This document shows, one piece after another, positions 37,528 to 47,629 of a stretch of DNA of 64,000 nt. Under the pieces are notes generated by a model. It saw only the letters and a list, made by a program, of their open reading frames with translations. It ran no database searches and was not told the DNA's origin. Origin of the DNA: Streptomyces marinisediminis (GTDB lineage: Bacteria > Actinomycetota > Actinomycetes > Streptomycetales > Streptomycetaceae). Both the position numbers and the translations under genes were made by a program. Position 1 is the first letter of the stretch. Each line of letters opens with the position of its first letter. Location: assembly GCF_026262575.1 (NCBI RefSeq), contig NZ_JAPKFL010000009.1, positions 62,001 to 126,000 on the forward strand, read 5' to 3'.

Positions 37528-39933
37528 ATGACGCACGCCCCGCCCCACCCCGGTCCCCACCCCGGCCCCGGCGGCACGCCGTGCGGCGGCGAGACGGCGC
37601 GCCGCCGCGTCACCGTGCGCGGCGTGGTGCAGGGCGTCGGCTTCCGCCCCTTCGTGCACCGGCTGGCCACCGCCCTCGCCCTGACCGGCCACGTGTCCAA
37701 CACCCCGGCCGGGGTCATCGCCGAGGTGGAGGGGGACCGGGAGGCCGTCGAGGAGTTCTGCCGGCGGCTGCGCGACCAGGCGCCGCCGCTGGCCGCCGTC
37801 CGCGAGGTGGCCCACGAGCCGCTGGCCCCCGTCGGCGGGGACGGCTTCACCATCCGCGCCTCGCACACCCAGGGCCCGGGCGGGGCGCTGACCCCCATCC
37901 CGCCGGACACCGCCACCTGCGCGGACTGCCTGCGCGAACTGGCCGACCCGGCCGACCGCCGGCACCGCCACCCCTTCATCGCCTGCACCCACTGCGGCCC
38001 CCGGTTCACCATCGCCACCGCGCTGCCCTACGACCGCGCGACGACCACCATGGCCGCCTTCCCGCTGTGCCCGGCCTGTGCCGCCGAGTACACCGACCCG
38101 CTGGACCGCCGCTTCCACGCGCAGCCCGTGGCCTGCCCCGACTGCGGCCCCCGCCTGCGGCTCGTGCCCTCCCCCGGCCCCGGCCCGGGCCCGCGTCCGG
38201 CCGAGGGCGAACCGGCCCTGGCCGCCGCGCGGTCGCTGCTGGCCGAAGGCGCCGTCCTCGCGGTGAAGGGCCTCGGCGGCTACCACCTGGCCTGCGACGC
38301 GGCCGACCCGCGCGCCGTCGCCACGCTGCGCCGCCGCAAGGCGCGGGGCGACAAGCCGTTCGCGGTCATGTGCGCCGACCTCGCCACCGCGGCCCGGCTC
38401 GCCCGCGTCGGCCCCGCCGAACGCGCCGTGCTGGCCGGGCACCGCCGCCCCGTCGTCCTGCTGCGCCGCTCGGCCCCGGCGCCGGAGCTCCTCGCGGACG
38501 CCGTCTGCCCCGGCAGCCCGGACGTCGGCGTCATGCTGCCCTACACGCCGCTGCACCAGCTCCTGTTCGGCCTGCCCGGGGACGCGCCGGGGCCGCGCAC
38601 GCTGGTGATGACCAGCGGCAACCGGTCCGGGGAGCCGATCGTCACCGACGACGGCGACGCGCTGACCCGGCTCGCCGGGATCGCCGACGCCTGGCTCGTC
38701 CACGACCGCCGCGTCGACACCCCGTGCGACGACTCCGTGGTGCGCGTACGGCCCGACGGCACCGTGCTCGTCCTGCGCCGCTCCCGCGGGTACGCGCCCG
38801 TGCCGCTGCCGCTGCCGGTGCCCGTCCGCCCGGCGCTGGCCGTCGGCGGCGACCTGAAGAACACGCTGTGCCTGGCCGACGGGGAGCAGGCGTTCTTCTC
38901 CCCCCACGTCGGCGACATGGGGGACCTCGCCACGCTGGACGCGTTCACCCGGGGCGAGCGGCGGCTGCGCGCCCTGACCGGCGTCGAGCCGGAACTGCTG
39001 GCCGCCGACCCGCACCCCGGGTACCACGCCACCCGGTGGGCGCGGCGGCACGCGGCCGGGCGCCCGCTGCGCCTGGTCCAGCACCACCACGCGCACGTCG
39101 CCTCCGCGCTGGCCGAGCACGGGCTGGACGGCACCGCACCGGTCATCGGCGTCGCCTTCGACGGCACCGGGTACGGCGCGGACCGCGCGGTGTGGGGCGG
39201 CGAGGTGCTGCTCGCCGACTACGCCGGGTACCGCCGCCTGGCGCACCTGGCCTACGCCCCGCTCCCCGGGGGCGACGCGGGTGTGGCCCACTGCTACCGC
39301 ACCGCGCTGGCCCGGCTGCGCGCGGCCGGGGTGGGCTGGGACCCCGGGCTGCCGTGCGTCGCCGTCTGCCCCGGGGACGAACGGCGCCTGCTGGCACGGC
39401 AGCTGGAGCGCGACCTCGCGTGCGTGCCCACGTCCAGCGCGGGCCGCCTGTTCGACGCCGTGTCGTCGCTGACGGGCGTGTGCCACCGCGCGGGGTACGA
39501 GGGGCAGGCGGCGGTGGAGCTGGAGGCAGCCGCCGCCCGGGCCTGGCCGGTGGCCGAGCCGCCCGCGGACTGCGCCTTCGCGCTGCGCGAGCGGGCGGGC
39601 CGCGCCGTGCTCGACCCGGCGCCGCTGCTCGCCGCGCTCGCCGCCGCCGTGCGGCGCGGCACCCCGGCCGAGGTGCTGGCCGCCCGCTTCCACCGGGCGC
39701 TGGCGTCGGCCGTGGTGCGGGTGTGCCGGTGGGCGCGGGAGGCGACGGGGTCCGCCACCGTCGCCCTCACCGGGGGCGTCTTCGCCAACGCGCTGCTGGA
39801 CGAGGCGTGCGCCGACGGCCTGCGCGCCCACGGCTTCACGGTGCTGCGGCACGGCGAGGTGCCCTGCGGGGACGGCGGACTCGCCCTCGGCCAGCTCGTG
39901 GTGGCCGCCCACGATCCAATCCCGCGCGGCTGA
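37528..39933 (+). CDS. hypF: Carbamoyltransferase HypF
   Basis: 801 residues from ATG 37528. It takes carbamoyl phosphate and ATP and puts the carbamoyl group on the C-terminal Cys of HypE, the source of cyanide ligands. Domains in order: acylphosphatase (VRGVVQGVGFRPFVHRL), two zinc fingers (CADCLREL with CTHCGPRF, CPACAAEY with CPDCGPRL), a YrdC-like domain (LAVKGLGGYHLACDA) and a Kae1-like domain (HHHAHVASALAEHGL, GVAFDGTGYG, ALTGGVFANALL). All expected motifs are visible. Twenty bases follow the hypB stop. Confidence 0.95.
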   Translation: MTHAPPHPGPHPGPGGTPCGGETARRRVTVRGVVQGVGFRPFVHRLATALALTGHVSNTPAGVIAEVEGDREAVEEFCRRLRDQAPPLAAVREVAHEPLAPVGGDGFTIRASHTQGPGGALTPIPPDTATCADCLRELADPADRRHRHPFIACTHCGPRFTIATALPYDRATTTMAAFPLCPACAAEYTDPLDRRFHAQPVACPDCGPRLRLVPSPGPGPGPRPAEGEPALAAARSLLAEGAVLAVKGLGGYHLACDAADPRAVATLRRRKARGDKPFAVMCADLATAARLARVGPAERAVLAGHRRPVVLLRRSAPAPELLADAVCPGSPDVGVMLPYTPLHQLLFGLPGDAPGPRTLVMTSGNRSGEPIVTDDGDALTRLAGIADAWLVHDRRVDTPCDDSVVRVRPDGTVLVLRRSRGYAPVPLPLPVPVRPALAVGGDLKNTLCLADGEQAFFSPHVGDMGDLATLDAFTRGERRLRALTGVEPELLAADPHPGYHATRWARRHAAGRPLRLVQHHHAHVASALAEHGLDGTAPVIGVAFDGTGYGADRAVWGGEVLLADYAGYRRLAHLAYAPLPGGDAGVAHCYRTALARLRAAGVGWDPGLPCVAVCPGDERRLLARQLERDLACVPTSSAGRLFDAVSSLTGVCHRAGYEGQAAVELEAAAARAWPVAEPPADCAFALRERAGRAVLDPAPLLAALAAAVRRGTPAEVLAARFHRALASAVVRVCRWAREATGSATVALTGGVFANALLDEACADGLRAHGFTVLRHGEVPCGDGGLALGQLVVAAHDPIPRG

Positions 39934-39973
39934 CGGCCGACCGCGGACAGCTACCGACGAAGGAGTGAGGCGC

Positions 39974-40368
39974 ATGTGTCTGGCGGTTCCCGGCAGGGTC
40001 GTCGGAACGAGCGAACGGGACGGCACGCCCATGGCACAGGTCGACTTCGGCGGCGTCGTCAAGGACGTGTGCCTGGCCTACGTGCCGGACGCGCGGGCCG
40101 GCGAGTACGTGGTCGTGCACGTCGGCTTCGCCCTCCAGCGGCTCGACGAGGAGTCCGCGCGGGCCTCGCTCGCGCTGTTCGAGCAACTGGGCCTGCTCGA
40201 CGAGGAGTTCGGTGACGCCTGGGGCCGCGCCGCGGCCGAGGCGGGCGCCGCCAACCCGGCGGCGGGCGGCGCCGTGCCCGAGGCGGACGGCGCGCTCCCC
40301 GGCGCGGCGGCGCGGACCACGACCGCCGGGGCGGACGGCGCCCCGGCCGCGACGGAGGAAGGTGTCCG

Positions 40369-40372
<4 letters not shown>
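39974..40372 (+). CDS. hypC: Hydrogenase assembly chaperone HypC/HupF
   Basis: 132 residues. The start is ATG 39974 because the product must begin MCLAVPG: Cys2 binds the iron centre with HypD. AAGGAG at 39960-39965 is well spaced. [21 protein letters not shown] and [18 protein letters not shown] complete the small barrel. From about residue 82 there is an Ala/Gly-rich tail of about 50 residues absent from E. coli HypC. HypC carries Fe(CN)2CO from HypD to HhyL. The stop overlaps the hypD start (GTGA). Confidence 0.93.
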
Positions 40373-41593
<1,221 letters not shown>

Positions 41594-41601
<8 letters not shown>

Positions 41602-42670
41602 GCCGACGACGCCCGCGGTGGTGGACCCCACCGCCTGGACCTGCCCGGCACCGCTGCGCGACCACCCCACCGTCGTGCTCGGGCACGGCGGCGGCGGCGC
41701 GCTCTCCGCCGAGCTCATGGAGCACCTGTTCGTCCCCGCCTACGGCAACGAGACGCTCGCCGGCCTGGGCGACAGCGCCGCCGTCACCCTCGGCGGCGCC
41801 CGGCTGGCGTTCTCCACGGACTCCTACGTGGTACGCCCGCTGTTCTTCCCCGGCGGCGGCATCGGGGACCTCGCGGTCAACGGCACCGTCAACGACCTGG
41901 CGATGAGCGGCGCCCGGGCGGCCTACCTGTCCTGCGCCTTCATCCTGGAGGAAGGCGTGGAGCTGTCCGTGGTGGGGAAGGTGGCCCAGGCGATCGGCAC
42001 CGCGGCCGCCGCCGCGGAGGTCACCGTCGCCACGGGGGACACCAAGGTGGTCGACTCCGGCCACGGTGACGGCGTCTACGTCAACACCTCCGGCATCGGG
42101 CTCGTCCCCGAGGGCGTCGACATCCGCCCGCAGCGCGCGGCGCCGGGCGACGTGGTGATCGTCAGCGGGCCGATCGGGCTGCACGGCATCGCGATCATGA
42201 GCGTGCGCGAGGGGCTGGAGTTCGGCGTCGAGGAGATCGTCAGCGACACCGCCCCGCTGGGCGGCCTGGTGGCGGCGATGCTGGCCGTCACCCGCGACCT
42301 GCACGTGCTGCGGGACCCGACGCGCGGCGGGGTGGCGGCCTCGCTCAACGAGATCGCCACCGCCTCCGGGGCCGGGATCGTCCTCACCGAGCGCGACGTG
42401 CCGGTCCCGGACGCGGTGGGGGCCGCGTGCGGCTTCCTCGGCCTGGACCCGCTCTACGTGGCCAACGAGGGCCGGCTGCTGGCCGTGGTCCCGCGCGCCG
42501 AGGCCGAGGCGGTGCTCGCCGCCATGCGCGCCCACCCGCAGGGCGCCGGCGCGACCGTGATCGGCGAGTGCGTCGCCGAGCACCCCGGCATGGTCGTGGC
42601 CCGGACGCCGCTGGGCGGGTCCCGCGTCGTCGACCTGCCGCTGGGTGAACAGCTCCCGCGCATCTGCTGA
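41594..42670 (+). CDS. hypE: Hydrogenase maturation dehydratase HypE
   Basis: 358 residues; TTG 41594 is chosen because AAGGAGG (41578-41584) sits nine bases upstream and the conserved N-terminus follows. HypE dehydrates the thiocarboxamide on its last residue to thiocyanate, giving CN to HypCD. The AIR-synthase fold shows [36 protein letters not shown], and [15 protein letters not shown]. It ends PRIC, with the essential C-terminal Cys. Last gene of the hyp operon. Confidence 0.94.
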
Positions 42671-42807
42671 CGGCGCGGGCGCCGCCCGGGGGAACCCGCG
42701 ACCACCGAGACCCCCGGGAACCTCCGGGACGGCGCATAGCCCCCGGCCCCGGGGGCACCCGGGGGACGTTCGCTGAGACATCGCTTCAAGGGAAGGACGT
42801 GGACGAC

Positions 42808-43350
42808 GTGCGTGTCGCGTTTCTCGTCGCACAGGAAGGCGTGGAGCAGGTCGAGCTGACCGAGCCGTGGCAGGCGGTCAAGGACGCCGGCGGTACGCCG
42901 CGCCTGCTCGCCCCGCAGGGCGGCCAGGTGCAGGCCTTCGACCATCTGGACAAGGCCGACACCTTCCCGGTGGACCAGGAGGTCGGCCAGGCGGGCATGG
43001 AGGAGTACGACGGCCTCGTCCTGCCCGGCGGCGTCGCCAACCCCGACGCGCTGCGCATGGACGCGGAGTCGGTCTCCTTCGTCAAGGGGTTCTTCGAGCG
43101 CGGCAAGCCGGTGGCGGCGATCTGCCACGCGCCGTGGACGCTCATCGAGGCCGACGTGGTGCGCGGCCGCCGCATGACGTCGTGGCCCAGCCTGCGCACG
43201 GACCTGCGCAACGCGGGCGCCGAGTGGGCCGACGAGCAGGTGATCGTCTGCACGGGCGGCCCGAACACCCTCGTCACCAGCCGCAAGCCCGACGACCTCC
43301 AGGCGTTCTGCGACACCTTCGTGCCGGAGTTCAAGAAGGTCGCCTCCTAG
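42808..43350 (+). CDS. DJ-1/PfpI family protein (type 1 glutamine amidotransferase-like)
   Basis: 180 residues from GTG 42808 (product VRVAFLVAQEGVEQ); GTG 42799, nine bases earlier, is possible but sits only two bases from the GGAAGG. The nucleophile elbow AAICHAPWTLIEA holds the catalytic Cys and neighbouring His; YDGLVLPGGVANPD and RRMTSWPSLRTDLRNAGAEW are family signatures. Members act as proteases, glyoxalases or deglycases in stress protection; which applies here is unknown. Ends at a strong bidirectional terminator. Confidence 0.88.
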   Translation: MRVAFLVAQEGVEQVELTEPWQAVKDAGGTPRLLAPQGGQVQAFDHLDKADTFPVDQEVGQAGMEEYDGLVLPGGVANPDALRMDAESVSFVKGFFERGKPVAAICHAPWTLIEADVVRGRRMTSWPSLRTDLRNAGAEWADEQVIVCTGGPNTLVTSRKPDDLQAFCDTFVPEFKKVAS

Positions 43351-43392
43351 CCGGCCGGCGCGCCCGACCCGCGTCGCGCGGTACGCCCGGGC

Positions 43393-43420
43393 ACGGGGAC
43401 ACGGGGACACGGGGACACGG
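43393..43420 (+). repeat. Short tandem repeat, 8-bp unit
   Basis: The unit ACGGGGAC is repeated three and a half times head to tail between the PfpI-like gene and the following terminator. Its last part runs into the left arm of the hairpin. Simple-sequence slippage is the likely origin. Confidence 0.7.
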
Positions 43421-43463
43421 TGAGGGGCCCCGGACCAGACGGTCCGGGGCCCCTCACCGTGTC
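43414..43463. terminator. Bidirectional terminator, 23-bp perfect stem
   Basis: Arms 43414-43436 and 43441-43463 are perfect complements around the loop AGAC. The core is GTGAGGGGCCCC. It lies between the converging PfpI-like and L,D-transpeptidase genes, 63 and 57 bases from their stops, so it can end both transcripts. Confidence 0.9.
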
Positions 43464-43520
43464 ACGCGGGGGCGCGGGGCGGCCGGGGCCGGCCGGCGGC
43501 CCCGGCCCGCGCGGCGTGCG

Positions 43521-44792
43521 TCAGACCGCTGAGCCGGCGACCCACTCGTCCCACGGCATGTTCCAGCCGTTGAGCCCGTTGTCCGGGGCGATCTCCTTGT
43601 CCGGGGAGTTCACGACCTCGACCACGTCGCCCAGCATGGAGTTCTCGTAGAACCAGTAGCCGTCCGTGGAGGTGTCGTCGGCGCCCTTGACGTCCCGCAG
43701 GCCGACGCAGCCGTGGCTGGTGTTGCCCTCGCCGAAGGGGGCGCCCCAGTAGTTGCCGTGGATGAAGGTGCCGGAGGTGGACAGGCGCATCGCGTGCGGC
43801 ACGTCCGGGATGTCGTACTCGCCCTCGCCGTCGTCGTCGGTGAAGCCGACGGTGGCGCCGTTCATCCGGGTCTCCTTGAACTTCTCGGAGATCACCATCT
43901 CGCCGTTGTAGGTCGGCGTCTCCTTGCTGCCCGCGGAGATCGGTATCTCCTTGATCAGCTTGCCGTCGCGCACGACCTTCATGGTGTGGCTCTTGACGTC
44001 GACGGTGCTGATCTGGGAGCGGCCGACGGTGAAGCTGAAGCTCTTGTCCTGCACGCCGGTGACGCCCGCAGACCCCTCCACCCCGTCCAGGCCGAGCTTG
44101 ACGGTGACCTCGGAGCCGGACTTCCAGTAGTCCTTGGGCCGGAAGTCGAGCCGCTCGTCGCCGAACCAGTGCCCGACGATCTGCTGGCCGCTGCTGGAGT
44201 TGACCTCGATCGCCGACTGGACCTCGGCCTTGTTCTCGATGGGCTTGTCGAACTTCAGCGACACCGGCATGCCCACGCCGACCGTGCTGCCGTCCTCGGG
44301 GGTGAAGTAGCCGATGAAGCTGTTCTGCGGCGAGACGGTGGTGAACGTGGAGTTCTCGGTCGTCTCCCGCCCCTCACCGTCCTTCGCCTTGGCGACCACG
44401 CGGTACTCGGTGGCCCGTTCGAGCTGCCCGCCGGGGCTCCAGGAGGTGCCGTCCGCGGATATCTCGCCCTCGACCTCGGCCCCGCTCGCGGTGGCCGTCA
44501 TCGTCACCTCGGTGAGCTCGCCGCTCTTGACGGAGACCTGCGCGTCGTTGTTGATACCGACGTTCTCCGCGCCGTTCTTGGGTGTGATGGATATGTGCGC
44601 GGCGGACTGGGTCTTCGGCTCGTTCCCCGCGCTCTCCCCGCTCGCGGAGGCCGACGGTTCGCTCTTGCCCGGGCCCTCGGCGCCGCCGGTCTCCTCGCTG
44701 CAGGCACTGAGCACGAGAGCACCGCTGAGCAGTGCAGCCGACACCGCTATGCCCCTGCGGCGGTTGCTGGCCGTTTTCACACGCTTCTCCAT
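43521..44792 (-). CDS. L,D-transpeptidase lipoprotein (YkuD domain, LdtMt2-like)
   Basis: 423 residues from ATG 44792. The signal peptide has a lipobox LVLSAC, making Cys31 the lipidated residue, then a Ser/Glu/Gly linker, then two Ig-like domains (residues about 65-270: ISITPKNGAENVGINND, FIGYFTPEDGSTVGVGMPV). The YkuD catalytic domain (about 275-400) has TFIHGNYWG and NTSHGCVGLRD, with the catalytic Cys and His. It should form 3-3 cross-links in peptidoglycan on the outer face of the membrane, a bond type important in actinobacteria. A longer start upstream lacks an RBS. Confidence 0.92.
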   Translation of the reverse strand: MEKRVKTASNRRRGIAVSAALLSGALVLSACSEETGGAEGPGKSEPSASASGESAGNEPKTQSAAHISITPKNGAENVGINNDAQVSVKSGELTEVTMTATASGAEVEGEISADGTSWSPGGQLERATEYRVVAKAKDGEGRETTENSTFTTVSPQNSFIGYFTPEDGSTVGVGMPVSLKFDKPIENKAEVQSAIEVNSSSGQQIVGHWFGDERLDFRPKDYWKSGSEVTVKLGLDGVEGSAGVTGVQDKSFSFTVGRSQISTVDVKSHTMKVVRDGKLIKEIPISAGSKETPTYNGEMVISEKFKETRMNGATVGFTDDDGEGEYDIPDVPHAMRLSTSGTFIHGNYWGAPFGEGNTSHGCVGLRDVKGADDTSTDGYWFYENSMLGDVVEVVNSPDKEIAPDNGLNGWNMPWDEWVAGSAV

Positions 44793-45020
44793 ACGCTTCG
44801 AGCCCTTGACTCCCCTGTGGCCCGTGACGCCGGGTGACGGGCAGCCCGCAATCCGGGCATGTGACCTCACACTTGTACGTAAGGAAACGCGAGGGAGCAG
44901 TGACGCGTTCCACCCTCACGCCAACTGTGTTCCAGAACACGTCCGGCACGGCTCCCGCGGTTCCGTCCGGCGCCGCGGAGTTTCCAGTATGGGGGTGATA
45001 CGTGCCCGGCCGGGCCGCCG

Positions 45021-45452
45021 CTATGCCCGCGCGGAGCCCGGGAGACCCCCGGCGCCCGCCCCACCGGCGGTGTCGGCCTCGGTCGCGTTCCCCGGACTCC
45101 CGGGGGTCCCGGGGGTCCCGGGCTCCTCGGGTGTCCCGGCGTCCTCGGCCGCGTCGGGGTGCCACAGGTCGGCCCGCGGGTCGAAGTCGACCTGCTCGCT
45201 GCTCCAGGACGCCTGCGCCAGCTCCACGCCGGGCACGGCGCTCACCAGGTCGATCGGGTCCACCAGGTAGGCGACGGCCTCGGCGGTGTCCTCCGCGACC
45301 GCCCGCACGGCGTGCCGGCGCTCCTCGTCCGGCATGAACTCGTCGGCGGCGACGTGCTGCCCGGCGGCCGCGGCGAGCCGTTCCGGATCGGCGACCTCCA
45401 GGACGAGTTCGACCTGGAGGCGGACGTGGCGGGGTGTGGCGTGTGCGTTCAT
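45021..45452 (-). CDS. Hypothetical protein
   Basis: 143 residues from ATG 45452. An ordered part of about 95 residues (VRLQVELVLEVADPERLAAA, DEERRHAVRAVAEDTAEAV, PGVELAQASWSSEQVDFDP) is followed by a Pro/Gly/Thr-rich tail with TPEEPGTPGTPGSPGN. No signal peptide. It looks like a small cytoplasmic alpha/beta protein I cannot place in a named family. It diverges from the LAxTG protein gene across 45453-45588, which must hold both promoters. The 150 bases upstream of the transpeptidase gene (44793-45020) hold nothing else. Confidence 0.65.
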   Translation of the reverse strand: MNAHATPRHVRLQVELVLEVADPERLAAAAGQHVAADEFMPDEERRHAVRAVAEDTAEAVAYLVDPIDLVSAVPGVELAQASWSSEQVDFDPRADLWHPDAAEDAGTPEEPGTPGTPGSPGNATEADTAGGAGAGGLPGSARA

Positions 45453-45588
45453 GCCCGGAGCGTAGGCACGGGTGCGGACCGGACTTCCCCGCGACCCGCC
45501 GCCGTGGCTAACATCTGCCTGCGCACGGGTGTTTCACCTGTTCGAACCGCTCCCCCGACTCCCGCGCACGACAGTGAAGGAGGCCCTC

Positions 45589-45927
45589 GTGGCCGCTTCC
45601 CGCCGCCCGTTAATCACCTCCGCCGTCGCGGGCGGGCTGCTGGTCGCGCTGTGGTTCGTCCCGTCGGCCAACGCGTCCCACGAGGCCGAACAGGCGGTCG
45701 CGGCACGTTCCGCTTCCGCGCCCGCCGAGCCCGCGCCCGCCCCCGTCACCGCGCCCGCCCAGGGGCCCGCCACGCCCGACGCGCCCGACGCGCCCGACGA
45801 GGCTGTCGGGGCGCACCTGGCGGACACCGGCGGGTTCACCAGCGCGCCCTACGTCGCGGCCGGCGTCACGCTCCTGGGCGCGGGCGCCGCGCTCCTGGCC
45901 CACGCCGGGCGCCGCGCCCACGCCTGA
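45589..45927 (+). CDS. Small secreted protein with LAxTG sortase anchor
   Basis: 112 residues from GTG 45589, with AAGGAGG five bases upstream. It has a signal peptide (RRPLITSAVAGGLLVALWFV, cleavage expected after SANA near residue 29), a Pro/Ala/Asp-rich stem (TPDAPDAPDEAV), then LADTG at 77-81, a hydrophobic stretch (YVAAGVTLLGAGAALL) and a basic tail, HAGRRAHA. This is the full sorting signal of class E sortases, which recognise LAxTG in streptomycetes. The mature part would be only about 50 residues, so it is a wall-bound spacer or surface peptide rather than an enzyme. Confidence 0.75.
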   Translation: MAASRRPLITSAVAGGLLVALWFVPSANASHEAEQAVAARSASAPAEPAPAPVTAPAQGPATPDAPDAPDEAVGAHLADTGGFTSAPYVAAGVTLLGAGAALLAHAGRRAHA

Positions 45928-45992
45928 GCCCCACGCGGGGGCCGGCCCGGCCCGGCCCCCTGGAGCCGGGCCGGAACCCGCGCGGGCGGCGG

Positions 45993-47546
45993 CTACGCCA
46001 GCGGCCCGGTGACGGACTCGGCGGCCGCGACCAGCCCGCCGTCGCGGACGAAGGCCTCCGCCGCCGCGATGTCGGGCGCGAGGAACCGGTCCGGCCCCGC
46101 GCCCGCCACCCCGGCCCGCCGGGCCGCGTCGAGCACGGCGCGGGACGCGGGCGCCGGGGCCAGGCCGTCGGACGCCCGCAGCTCCAGCGCCCGGGTGGCG
46201 GCGAACAGCTCGATGGCGATGACCCGGGTCAGGTTGCCCACCGCGGTGCGCAGCTTGCGGGCGGCCGACCAGCCCATCGAGACGTGGTCCTCCTGCATCG
46301 CCGAGGACGGGATGGAGTCGGCCGAGGCGGGCACCGCGAGCCGCTTCAGCTCGCTGACCAGCGCGGCCTGCGTGTACTGGGCGATCATGAGCCCGGAGTC
46401 CACCCCCGCGTCGTGGGCGAGGAACGGCGGCAGGCCGTGCGAGCGGTTCTTGTCCAGCAGCCGGTCGGTGCGGCGCTCGGCGATGGAGGCGAGGTCGGCC
46501 GCCGCGATAGCGAGGAAGTCCAGCACGTAGGCGACCGGGGCGCCGTGGAAGTTGCCGTTGGACTCCACCCGGCCGTCGGGCAGGACGACGGGGTTGTCCA
46601 CGGCCGCGGCCAGCTCCCGCTCGGCGACGAGCACGGCGTGCGCGAGCGTGTCCCGGCCCGCCCCGGCGACCTGCGGCGCGCAGCGCACCGAGTAGGCGTC
46701 CTGGACGCGCGGCGCGTCGTCCTGGTGGTGCCCGGTGCACGCGGAGCCGTCGAGGACCGCGAGCATGTTGGCGGCGCTCGCGGCCTGCCCGGGGTGCGGG
46801 CGGACGGCGTGCAGCTCCGGGGCGAGCACCCGGTCGGTGCCCAGGAGCGCTTCGAGGGTCAGTGCGGCGGTGATGTCGGCGCTGGTGAGCAGGCGGGCCA
46901 GGTCGGCGGCGGCCAGGACGAGCATGCCCAGCATGCCGTCGGTGCCGTTGAGCAGCGCCAGCCCCTCCTTCTCGCGCAGCTCGACGGGGGCGATGCCGTG
47001 CTCGGCGAGCAGCTCGGCGGCCGGGCGGACGACGCCGTCGGGGCCCTCGGCGTCCCCTTCCCCGAGGAGGGCGAGGGCGCAGTGCGACAGCGGCGCGAGG
47101 TCGCCGGAGCAACCCAGCGAGCCGTACTCGTGGACGACGGGGGTGATGTCGGCGTTGAGCACGTCGGCCATGGTGCGCAGCACCTCGGGGCGCACGCCGG
47201 TGTGGCCGGAGGCGACCGTCTTCAGGCGCAGGAACATCAGCGCCCGCACCACCTCGCGCTCCACCCGCGGACCGGTGCCGGCGGCGTGCGAACGGACGAT
47301 GTTGCGCTGGAGCTGGGCGCGCAGGTCGGGGCTGATGTGCCGGACGGCGAGGGCGCCGAAGCCGGTGGAGACCCCGTAGACCGGCTCGGGCCTGGCGGCC
47401 AGGTCGTCGATGAACGTGCGCGCGTCCGCGACCCGGGCCAGCGCCTCGGGCGACAGCTCGACGCGCGCGGCGCCGCGGGCCACGGCGATGACGTCCTGCG
47501 CGGTGATCCCGGCGGGTCCGACCAGCACGGTGCTCTGCATATCCAT
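45993..47546 (-). CDS. hutH: Histidine ammonia-lyase
   Basis: 517 residues from ATG 47546 (product MDMQSTVLVG); the GTG at 47552 is possible. It deaminates histidine to urocanate, the first step of histidine use. YGVSTGFGALAVRHI and the MIO-forming loop GSLGCSGDLAPLSH are present. The electrophilic cofactor would form from Cys146-Ser147-Gly148, where most HutH proteins have Ala-Ser-Gly. NFHGAPVAYVLDFLAIA and QEDHVSMGWSAARKL are as expected. The gene stands alone; no other hut genes are near. Confidence 0.94.
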   Translation of the reverse strand: MDMQSTVLVGPAGITAQDVIAVARGAARVELSPEALARVADARTFIDDLAARPEPVYGVSTGFGALAVRHISPDLRAQLQRNIVRSHAAGTGPRVEREVVRALMFLRLKTVASGHTGVRPEVLRTMADVLNADITPVVHEYGSLGCSGDLAPLSHCALALLGEGDAEGPDGVVRPAAELLAEHGIAPVELREKEGLALLNGTDGMLGMLVLAAADLARLLTSADITAALTLEALLGTDRVLAPELHAVRPHPGQAASAANMLAVLDGSACTGHHQDDAPRVQDAYSVRCAPQVAGAGRDTLAHAVLVAERELAAAVDNPVVLPDGRVESNGNFHGAPVAYVLDFLAIAAADLASIAERRTDRLLDKNRSHGLPPFLAHDAGVDSGLMIAQYTQAALVSELKRLAVPASADSIPSSAMQEDHVSMGWSAARKLRTAVGNLTRVIAIELFAATRALELRASDGLAPAPASRAVLDAARRAGVAGAGPDRFLAPDIAAAEAFVRDGGLVAAAESVTGPLA

Positions 47547-47629
47547 ATTCACGCACCCTAAGCACTGAATCCGAAACTGTCACCAGGCGGCGGAGCCGTC
47601 CCGTGCCGGCACGGACGCGCGGGTGACGC

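Noticed and set aside
45540..45570. TTCACCTGTTCGAACCGC considered as part of a tRNA T-arm
   Set aside because: No matching acceptor, D- or anticodon arms around it, and it lies in the leader of the LAxTG gene.
45159..47561. 800-codon plus-strand frame over hutH and the LAxTG gene
   Set aside because: Antisense to hutH, no recognisable domain, His/Gly/Arg-rich composition of a shadow frame.
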